A stretch of 64,000 bases of DNA from contig NC_088714.1 in NCBI RefSeq assembly GCF_963576615.1, positions 26,594,558-26,658,557 of the forward strand. The letters run 5' to 3'. Below, in pieces: positions 48,363-60,300 of the stretch. A program made the position numbers and the translations under genes. Below the pieces are notes generated by a model, which saw only the letters and a list, made by a program, of their open reading frames with translations, made no database searches and was not told the origin of the DNA. This DNA is from Watersipora subatra (Eukaryota; Bryozoa; Gymnolaemata; Cheilostomatida; Watersiporidae). Every line of letters starts with the position of its first letter. The first letter of the stretch is position 1.

Positions 48363-51300
48363 ATGGATCTACTGAACTCTCAGTCGCTCGTACCTACTTT
48401 GGTTTGTTGTTTGGAAGATACATATGAGTCAACACAACAGCGGGCTCTTTCTTTGTTAACCACTATTTCTAAAGAAATTTACTGTACAATCATGGTAAGT
48501 AATCTAAATTACCCGATAACCATTTTTTCATTAGTGTCTTTTGTTTTAAATATTGAATCCATGTATTGGTTAGTGTTTATTTGTGTATATTTTAGACAGA
48601 TTCACAGCTCAGCAATTTGCTCAAGAAGGCTTTGAAGTATCTATACAGCAGTCGAACTCAAGATTCCATGTCTGCTGCTTACATGCTCCTTTCATCTTTC
48701 GTGGATTCTCGTCGCAGCTTAACTGTGCTGAGTCAACTTGATACTAGTGATATGGTATGACATGCCTCGTCTGCTAAGAATTCTGTGTCTAGTAGCAATA
48801 TCCTAGTAGTACTAGTAGGCTTACTATGACTATTACTACTACTACTACTGCTGTGTAGCACCACTAGTAGTATCTTATACAATTGTTTAAATCAGCCATT
48901 AAAAGATTGATATGCTTTTGATACACTCCAATCTTATTTATGTTTGTTGAATGCAGTTTTCTGGCATCAAGTAGCACCCATTTTATAAAATTAATTCTGA
49001 AGAAATTACATAAAGCTTTTAAATTTTTTGTAGAAGGTATCATTTGAAAACCTTGCTATCTCAAAATCGACAAACAGTGCAGAAGAACTGTCTTTGTTAC
49101 TCATCCACACTGTGTTACAAGTAATCAGACATCAAGTTGATGAGGCAAAAAACGATCTTGTTTTAGCCAGTCAAGAGTACCCTCTTTATCCAGCGCTTAT
49201 GAGTCTACGTTACCTACTCAGGTATGAAACTGAGATATCTCAACTGCTGTCTGTATCGTAATATCTAACAATATGTTTCTATCTGATTTTATTGATCTGA
49301 TACAAATCATTTGGGTTTATTAAATCAAATGCATATGAATCCTAGCTCCTGATTTTTTCTGATCTATTTTATTATACTAATATTTTATTAATTTTATAAT
49401 AGTAGATATTTTATAATCTACTATTGTTAAGCCCAGCGATGCCCAATACTTCTTTAATTTTTATTCTTTTAAATCTAATAATCTATTTTTCTAAGTTTTC
49501 TAATAAGAATCTAATTTTTATGTGTTAATCGTTTGCCAACTTTCTCCAAAGAAGTTTGACGACAATTCTTGCCTGTAGTTGACTCTCTCTTATTTTCCAA
49601 CTGAGAGTGTTTACATAAAACCATAAGAACAGCATCGTACTTCCTTTTGCAAACATAAAAATAATAATAATTAAAAAATAATTAGTGATTCTACAATAAC
49701 GTCAAGTTTTTTTTCATTTAGTAAACTCAACGAATATTTGTTATCATCTGCATCTAGATTATGCTATAATAGCCAGGCCCAGTGTTGCCCAGGATTTCTT
49801 TCACATTCAATTAGATAGCTCACAGCCCGAGTGTTGATTTTTAATGCAAATTGCTAAACTGCTTTCATGCCAACAATTCATGAACATGTTCATTCAGGGC
49901 ATTTGTCCTTAATGCATGCACAGGCGCATTCCTGAGTTTCTAATCAGATTGATATTTATGAGGCTAGTTGCCATGAAGTGGACAGAGTTTGAAAGCGCAA
50001 TATCATTGGTGACCTGATGGAAGGCACGCAGCATATGTATGTGTGGGAAGTTTGGACGAAATTGGGCAAAGAATCTGAAAACATATGGCGTTCATGCAGA
50101 CTAACAGACTTCCACAATGACAAAATGGAATTTATTAATATATATATCGGTACTTTACATGTATTGAAAAATATTCCTGGGCTATGTTAACAGAAAAGCA
50201 GTTGTGACAGATGTGAACAGGTGGAGTAAAATTATACAGGAAGTGTTTGCTGTCATACACAATGATATACATCTACTAGTTGCACCTGTTGTCTGTCATT
50301 CATCACCGGAAGGTTACCTGCCACCTGATGACACCGAGGACAAAGGTAGGTGCTTCAAGTAGATAATCTTATCTGGTACAACACCCATCAGCCATTGTAA
50401 AGGGAATGTCAAAAACAATATTATTTACCATGATGAGTGTATTTTAGCCCCTAGAAGGCCATCTCTCCCACAATACTTGGTTGTCTGCTGTTGGCGGACA
50501 GTTAAGGAGATTTCCTTAGTCTATGGTGCAATTATGGAAAATGTCGTACCTACACACCATAATATCGTCACAAAGAACCAGGTTAGCGACATTGCTTGAA
50601 CGGCTTGTTTTGACTTAATGTGCAGTTGCATTTATATGCTAATGATTTTTTAATGTAGCATTATAGTTATCGCTTGATGAGTTTAAATAAATTATAAATT
50701 AGAAGCAACATCTTTTGTAAAGGAATTAATTCTTTTGATCTATTTCAAGTTAGTAGTCATGTGAAACTGTAACAATAGTGATGCCCATCAGCAGGCTCTT
50801 TTCCTAGTCACTAATTTTGTAAAGTGATACGTACTATTACTGCAAGAGGTGTACAGTCCAAAAAATTCATGACAATAAAAGAACGGGTTTGAAAATATTT
50901 GCCATATACATGTAATGTACCGTAACCAGTAAAATACTTCACATGCAATTCCTATTCTTGCTTTCCTGCTACAGTCAAAACTCTACAATAAACTTAATTT
51001 GTGCTGGCACTTGCTTTTCATGCTAAAACCGTTGGATCAAAAATAAACTGTAATTAGCTTAGTTCTACAGATTCAAAGCTGACGATCGCTACAACTAATT
51101 ACAGATAACAATAATATAATTGTATTACATGGTGTAGAAAACTAATGAAGAAGTGATCATTAAATAAAGGCTTTTCACTGCTACTATACTTTAGAGACAG
51201 GTGAACAGAAGTGTAAGTTTGGCATCGTAGCAGACCAACGTCGTGCAGGTAACTTACAGACTAGAGACTAGAGACCTAAGACTAGAGAAAGCTTGAACTA

Positions 51301-54300
51301 GTTTAGATTACCCATATATATTTTTTATTATTTTCATCTTTTTCCATATTCTTTTTTTAATTTTTAACTTCTTCGCTCTCTCTCTAATAAACATGTTATG
51401 GACTGCGAGACTTTGAATGGAGTACATTGGAAATTATTTTGGATTTGGATTAACTTTTCGATTGAATTATACATATTTTGTTATCAAAAAATCATAGATT
51501 TAGGGAATCAAAGAGATTTTACTGTAGTGTTCCTTTTTGGTAATCTGATGCCATAAATGTTAATATACAACAGCTGAGAATGAATAAATGACGGAAATGG
51601 AAACCATAAAACTATGAACAACTTCTGTGGTTCGTTGAATAGAATAGAAACATACAATAGAAACTTATTGCATAACAGATCAAAATAAAAGGAACAAGCG
51701 ACTTACAACACACGAGATACAAAGTAAGGCTAGCGGTTTTGTTGCTAATAATTACTTGGAGATGTTAGCAACTACATAATTGCTTGGAGATGTTAGCAAC
51801 TATATTAAGGAACATATAATGAAAAAGGTTTGAACACGGACTGTTGCAGATTTGTGAATATATAAAGAGCTTCTATGAGTCCATCTTACAGCAAGCCAAA
51901 CATAGAGGTGCATTTGAGATGGCTTACACCGGCTACTGTAGCTACTGGCACACTGTCTGGAGGTTGGCTCATCTATATTCTCTTTTTTATCATATCTTTA
52001 CACCCTTTACATACTCTCTGAGCTTTTTGCACACTCCATACACTCATCTGTACACTTAGTGGATACACTCATCTGCACACTTAGTGGATACACTCATCTG
52101 TACACTTAGTAGATACACTCATCTGTACACTTAGTGGATACACTCATCTGTACACTTAGTGGATACACTCATCTGTACACTTAGTGGATACACTCATCTG
52201 TACACTTAGTGGATACACTCATCTGTACACTTTTTATTTATATTTATTTTCTTAAACCTTTAATGAATATTTTTACCCTGCGACTTACTGAAGCCACGAA
52301 AGCTGAACTGCAAAGTAGTCGCCGATTACTGTATTTACACTGCAGCTGTCATTGTGATTATTATAGCCTGAGAGTTAAATAGGCGATACGGGTGGCACTG
52401 GCAGGTACAGCGCTATTTAGTTTGATAATTTTATAGGCTGAGTTCTTGTCAAGATCTTGTGGCAGAGTTCCTCGTAGACAGTCCTTATTCAATGCTACTC
52501 AACAAAGACTTAGCTGAAAGCTTGTGCGCTACGAGGCGTAGTGCAGGACTTCCTTTCATGGTGCAAGCATATGTTACTGCAGAGCCGAGGCTACAGAATC
52601 ATTATGCTCTCATAGGCATAATGAATACTTTGCTACCGATGTCACTTAACATGCCACTAGGTTAGTCAACTGACATTACTGATACATGCGCTACGTGTCA
52701 TTATACTTGATATCAAAATTGGGGAATCGTCTTCTTTTTTCTCTCAAAATTAAGGTTACATCAATCCCTTTAAAATCACAAAATCATCAACTTTCATAAG
52801 AACAGAATGAATAAGTACAGTCCAGCCTCTACACACGAAGTTATATCAATCCGAGATTTGTTTTCTATGTCATGATCATTGTATGTTTTTCTATGTCATG
52901 ATCATTGTATGTTGGATCCAATCAATTCATAAGAATGCACTGCTTCTTTTAATTCGTTCCACACTACAAAAAACTAAAAAAGTGATCAATAAAAAGAAAT
53001 TTTGTGATGCTTTACTGTAAAGTCATGAAAATGGAGGTGTAGGCATGGCCATCTGTAGATCAGAGGTAAAGGTGGTAATAGAGATTGTAACTTACACTCA
53101 CTTACACTCATACCTCAACATACGAGCTTAATGTGTCCCGGTACCGAGCTTGTATGTTAATTCTCTCGTATCTCAAATTAATTTTTTCTATATAAAATAA
53201 CTAACTACAAATTAATTAGTTTCCACCCTCTGCAAAAAAATAGTCTAAAAACAGGATATTCGATGAAAATACGTATTTTAATTGTTCTAATTCCCCGCTT
53301 GCACTCACAAAGTAACAAACTGAAAGTAAACAATCTCAAAGCAAACGGGCTGAAGAAAATTAAAAGTCAGATGTAGTACAGTCATACCTCGACAGATGAG
53401 TGTTCCAACATATCAGAAATTCAAGATACGAGAAAAATTCTTAGCAAATTTTTGCCTTGAGATACGAAACAAATTTGCGATACGAGCGTACGAGACAGTT
53501 CTTGATGCAGCCACTGGGTGAGAGGTATGTAATAGGTTGCTTATGATAACAACATCGTTTTGTCTTTTTCGTCGGATCAGTTTTAAAAAGGTCGGTTAAA
53601 GGTGAATGTGAAGCAAAATGAGTCAAGCCGGGGCAAGATAATAAAAAATAAAAACAAAATTAGAATTAAATTTAGTGTAAGATTTAAACTTATTTTTAAG
53701 CTCAGTAAGCTAAATTCATTGAAATTAAATTTAAAGTTTATGCTATGTTACGCAGCATCACAAAAGTGTAGCATACCGAATGTGTTGTCATCAAGTCTCT
53801 CTCTCATCGCTGTCTGCCGCTGCCATATGCTGCAAATGCTGCATACCTACATATACCTACCTGCATACCTACCTGCATACCATATGCTGCATATAGAACT
53901 TCATTCAGTACTGTACATAATAGTGTTACATTTTATTGCAGATCATAACCACTAAATGCACTAAAGTTACTGTATGTAATTATAGTTACTAAGGTTAAAA
54001 TATTATTTTGTAACTAATTTTTAATATACGTATACAGTACGTATATAAAATTTTGATGATTTTTACCAGGGTGTTTGTTTGCATTAGATAATTACTATGG
54101 GTTTCTATACCTCTCTATATGAAATTTTTACCTGAATGAATTAAAACTGTATGGTAAAGGGCTACGCGTGTATTTATTTTCTAATATCTTTTGTGTTTAC
54201 CATTTTTTTTGAAATTTTTTTAAAAGCTCCTTTTACTATCATTCACTCTCATTTAGTCAGACAAAGTATTGGACAAAGAAGGTCCGTTATCTCATTTTTA

Positions 54301-57300
54301 TGTTTTTACCAGTATCGAAAGGTACCAGTATCGTCCATCAAAATTTTGAATACAACGAGCTTCTGCTGCAACAGTAACCTTTTTTATACTCAGAGTTTTA
54401 TGAACTGATTGTTTATTTTTTTCTCTTAGTTTATTTAAACTGCACAAAAAACACTTTTCTCATGATGCGAAGTTTAAAAGTTAAAATGGTAAATGATGTA
54501 TATTAAATAAAAATAAGTTTTCTGAGCAGACTTTTTTTATTACTTTGGCATTCCGGGCATTCATAAAAATCATAACATCGATTAAAATACACATAACTAC
54601 GGTATGTTGCGTCACGCGTAACGATTACCAGCTGGCCTCACTAAGTGAATGCCCTAGTATTTCCGTGGCAATAAAAACAGCTTATAAACAGTTGCAGGTA
54701 ATATAGTGTAAATATATATTTAATGTAGTAGGTAAAGTAATGTTTATAAGCTGTTTTTACTAGCCGTGCACGCAGGGCATTCAGTAGTATGTCTATATAG
54801 GTGTGTTAGAAATGACACCTACACAACTAGTGACATCTATGGGTAGCATCTAGTCACATCTAGTGACATCTATGTCTATTGCTAATAGAGTCGATAGTTA
54901 TGCAACTAATAACTCTCCCATGTCTATGGATGTTACCGTTGGCAACTGCCCAACTAAAGTTACATGTCTATTGATGCTCGTGTTTATCATTCTAAGAATG
55001 GTTTGTTTAGATGACAGTACTAGCTACAGTCAGGCCCAAAGAGTACATGCATTGAATATACTTCGAGCTCTCTACAAAGCATCTCCTCTCGGGGACGCTG
55101 TGCAACCTTTTGTATCAGTAGGTTTGCAATCAGCAATCACGGGCTACAAATCACAGGTAAGTTGTACAACTCTTCTCTAAACATATTGTTTTTAGTATGT
55201 TGCTGTTCTTTGGTTTGAATGTCAACCAGTCAGCGGTATAGCAGGAATATTTCTTGTCAGGTTTGGGCTGTGAGGAATGCATCGACGATGCTGTTTAGTG
55301 CTCTTATCACGAGAATGTTTGGCGTGAAGCAAGGCAAGGATGACTTGAGTAAACAGAGCGGCATGGCTGGAAGACTTTTCTTTCAAAAATACCCTGAGAT
55401 GCATCCTTTTCTCATGCAGGTAGGGAAGTCATATAGGCCTCAAACCATCTCATCGACCATTTTCTGTTTTCTGTCTTACCACAATATCTGCATGTTTTGG
55501 TTCTATGATTATTTTAGGTACTTGATTGCTGTCTATTGACTGACACACAATTTATTCTTAAATTCTTTGTTGATGTTGCTATTTGTGTTTTTAACTTCTT
55601 TGGCAAGCTGAATTCATTATGCAGTTAAACCTTAACATATGCAGTTAAACCTTAACATATGCAGTTAAACCTTAACATATGAAGTTAATCCAATCTGATG
55701 TTTTCTTTGTATGTCAAAACCATCATGTGTTGAGGCACATATTTTTATAAGAATACATTGTGCGTTGTTTAATTCGTTCTACAGATTTGATGCAAATTAC
55801 GTCAGTAATATAGCGCTAAACAAATGCACTATGTAAAACAATTACATTTTATATAGAATGAAATACCTTAAGTAATAATTAATAAAAAGAGGTTTATTGT
55901 TAAAAGGTACTTTATTGTAGATATGCGATAACAGAAAAGTAGCCATGGCAATGCTTTGTATGAAAGGTAGAGGAAGTGATACCTTACGTTAATCTATATT
56001 TATATTAGGTCTGAAGTCTGAACTGCCCTAGTTAATATGTAGTTTGCTAGGTCATATATAAATACTAGCTGTGCTACCCGGCGTTGCCCGGGTAATAAAA
56101 AAGTCTTTGGTTAGAAAATCGATTTGTATTTAACATATAACATTTTCATTCACATTCCATTTACCATTCTAACTTTCAAACTACTTATCATGAGAAAAGT
56201 GTAATTGAAATAAATTAAAAGAGAAAATAAAAACAACTGTGGAGGTTTTCAAACTTTGTCAAACAACTTTTAAACTTCATATCATGAGGAAAATGTTTCG
56301 TACTGGTCCAATAAATTAAAAAATGAAACGACCATCAAAAAGTTTAGATGTAAATGTGAAATAATTAGCAAATGATAGTTAAATTAGGTCAGTTTTGCTA
56401 CGATTGCAATAAAAGATGATTCGGTAATAATACAACTAATACAAACTGAGAAAATAAAAATCCTGAATATATTGAATTAATAATAACAATTTGCGCATAG
56501 AAGTGAGTGTGGATAAAAAGGTTACTGCGCCACCAGAAGCTATCCATCAAAACATTGAATACGACGATACTGGTACCTTTCGACACCGGTACAAATGTAA
56601 AAATGAGATATCGGGCTGTCTTTGTCTGATTGAACGGTGAGAGAATGTAGAGGCTCTTTCCACAGAGACGATATAATTGTCCGCGTGAGAAGAATAGGCC
56701 TTGTCCACAGATATAGTAGTCGGACCACACGAAAAATATTTCTTAACAGGGACATAGCAACATTTGGTCGCATTGGAAACATGATTAGCATGCGCTATAG
56801 CAGTCTGTTTGTGGACTGATCCACAGACAGACATACTTTGAGAAATATATAGATAGCATATTTTATGCCTTGACATTTGATGTTCACCTGCTCTTACATG
56901 TTCTTTTAAGTAGTGGTCTGACTGTTACAGTAGGCGTGTGATAGGTTTAGTCAAGAATTGTTTAATGTTATAAACTCTTATAAAACTGAATTTCAGAATT
57001 CTAAACTTGAAAATTTTACATAAAGCTTAACAATAGATAATCTAAATTTAAGTGTTTGTGGTTTGTTGGTCTGTCGTCCGGATGTCCAGTCATAGCGATA
57101 AAGTTTTAGAAATGAAAACACTGCTTGTCATTGTAATTAAACTCAGAAACCCCAATGCTGCAGACAGGCATGCTATCCACTACGCCACACGGCCTACTCG
57201 TCATTCTATGAAATAATTATGCACATATTTATTACACCTGTCAATCTGTAATGGCAATTGGGTAAAATACGCGCAGTTCTCGCTTAATCTAGCGCGCTTG

Positions 57301-60300
57301 AACTACTAAAAGAAAAATACATGTCAAGACTTTCTCAAAATGCTATAAATATGTGTATATATAGCATAAACTTAATTAAACTTATAGCACAAATAGACGT
57401 AAACAAACACCTTCATTTGAAGGTTAGAATGGTGAATGTTGTATGTTGATTGAAAATAAATTTTCTGTGCGAGAACATTTTTATTACCCGTTTAACCTGT
57501 AAACTCGTTTAACACCCTCCAATCACTTAGTCTCTATTATAATAAGAGCTGTCTGTCTGTTTGTCACGATTAGAGGTTGAGAAAAAGATTGCATCGTATG
57601 GGATTCGAACTCGTACTGTATATAACAGCCCTGGAGAGATATTCCCTAAAAAGAGTGGTCACTGATATTTGAAGAACTGAGATATAAAGGTTTTGCATAC
57701 TGCCCTAAATCCACGCCTGAAATGTTCCTTACAACAGCTAGTAAGGTAGAAGGAAACAGTTTTGTGGTTTTTTAGGTATTCCACCGATACGTCTTTAAGT
57801 TACAATATTAGTAGCACATCATCCATCTGTTCAATGCGTTTATAAAATCGCCTTGAAAGTTCATCCATATCATCAATCACATCTGTTGCTTGACTATGTG
57901 GGTGTTGGCTGTGAAGATTTGGCAATGTGTGAAATCTGTTTCTAGCAATGTTTATTGTAATAAATTATTTATATATCATTTTATATTGATATGCCCTATA
58001 ATATTGGAGATATACCATCTAAATGATTAACTCAACTTTGTATAGCGAAAAAACTCAATGCTAAAAGTGCTCAAGTCACATTCTAGAAAAAAAGTGAGTT
58101 GAAAAATTTTAATGTTACTTTATATATGCTACTGAATCTAAACATTGTTCTAGCCATGCAAAAGTGATTTTTCCACAACAATTTTTCATAAATTAACTTT
58201 TTCAATAAATTTTTCACAAACTTTTTTATTAGCGTATTTTTAGCATAAGCGATTGGGGTGGAAAATGAATTTGGCAGCGTTCAAAATAGTATTTATATGT
58301 TATAACTCCACTCTTTTAAGAATGTGACGTAGGAACTTTTAGCTCTGGGTGTTTAAATTTAAAAATTTGTTGCGTGAAAAAGCCAGGTATTGATGATGTC
58401 ATGATTTCATGTATAATCATTCCAAGAACAAGATGCAGTGAAGTTGCAATTTGGTATGTTATCTATAGATGCACTTTACTGGTCCATACAATATTGTGTA
58501 CTCACTTTCCATGCTTGCTATGAGACAAGTGTGTTAGTTTACTATTCTAAGTAAAAACCTGTCAGCACCTGAATTGGTTATATACCGAGATAGTCTTTAC
58601 TATTTAATTGCATTTTCAGCATGTTCATTTAGAAAAAAACTTCCGATTAGAAATCAAGTAATAAAAATGGCCTTATCCTCTGCATCTACAGTGGCTGACA
58701 TAATAATGTCTACCATTATTTACAGAGCCATACTCATATATTTGGTAAAATTTTCTGTCATCATCACTGAATTCACAACTCGTAATTTTATAGAAAGTAG
58801 AGAATTGTAAAAAGAAATTTTGTAAAAAAAATTTTTTCACAAAATATTGGGTTTAATGACAATGCAAAAAGATAGAAATTATCATCAATCCTTCGTTTTT
58901 TCGTGACATAATTTTATCGTTGTCGGCCATCTTTATAGACAATTTTATCGTTAAAAACATGAAGCTTTTGCAATGAATTGTAGAAAATGATGCTTTTGTT
59001 TGCAATCTTTTTTATTATAGTATCAAAATGACACCAAAAAGTACTATTAAATAAAAGAAAAACTATCGTTTCCTACAAATATGGCGGCTTTTTCGCTTTT
59101 TCGGCTTTTTTTGAGCTCATGTGAAAACGACTGGATGACGTCAAAAAAAACGATGGATTCTTACTTTTTGAAAATCGATGGTGTTGCAGTGCGCTGGACT
59201 GAAGGTCAAGACATGTTTTTCTGTGTCAAGTTAGTTTTGTCTGTTTTTCTGTAGGAATTGGAGACATGCACAGAGTTCCGTGCACCTGATGGCCAGACCC
59301 TTCTACAACCCAGTCTATATCTGCTGCTGATTGTTTTATGCAAACTGTATCCTTCCCAGAAAGAGTCAGCTGATGCCAGTTTGTCTCTAGATGTCTTTGT
59401 GCCTTACCTATACCGGTATGTGCCTTACCTATACCGGTATGCGCCTTACCTATACCGGTATGTGCCTTACCTATACCGGTATGTGCCTTATCTATACCGG
59501 TATGTGCCTTACCTATACCGGTATGTGCCTTACCTATACCGGTATGCGCCTTACCTATACCGGTATGTGCCTTACCTATACCAGTATGTGCCCCACCTAT
59601 ACCGGTATATGCCTTACCTATACCGGTATTTGCCCTACCTATATCGGTATGTGCCTTACCTATACCGGTATGTGCCTTACCTATATCGGTATGTGCCTTA
59701 CCTATACCGGCATGTGCCTTACCTATACCGGTATGTGCGTTACCTATACCGGCATGTGCCTTACCTATACCGGTATGTGCGTTACCTATTATACCGGTAT
59801 GTGCCCTACCTATACCGGTGTGTGCCTTACCTATACCGGTATGTGCCCTACCTATACTGGTATGAGCACTTTGTTGGTGTTTTATAATGCATATACAGTA
59901 GATGCTCTTACACGGTACATAATTCGTTATGGGAACGTTTATGTTATAGTGATTTTATGTTTATACGAAAATTAAAATACATGCAATAATCCTAATCCGC
60001 TCCAAGGATTTTTCCAAACTAACTCCTTTGGCCCTTTAAAAGGAAAAACTAAATTTAACCTTTCAATTTAATGACTGTACAGTATTATTGGTTAGTATTG
60101 ACAACGCTTTTTTTCTTATACCTTTCACTTGTTTACGGTCCATGATTATGGACCCTAAACAAGTAACTAATGTTACGCTAAGGCTAATGTACGCATTCAA
60201 TGTCTATTTAAATCAATTTTTTCACTTGTTTCTACGGAGCGAGGTCTTTGCACCAAAGATGAACAAATTGTATAAGTCTAAAATAAAATAAAACAAAAAA

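Noticed and set aside
59258..59975. Two long overlapping open frames (about 200 codons) of YLYRYVP- and TYTGMCL-type repeats
   Set aside because: They are the 21-bp minisatellite read in two frames. Only the first part of one frame is THADA exon; the rest is not an independent gene.
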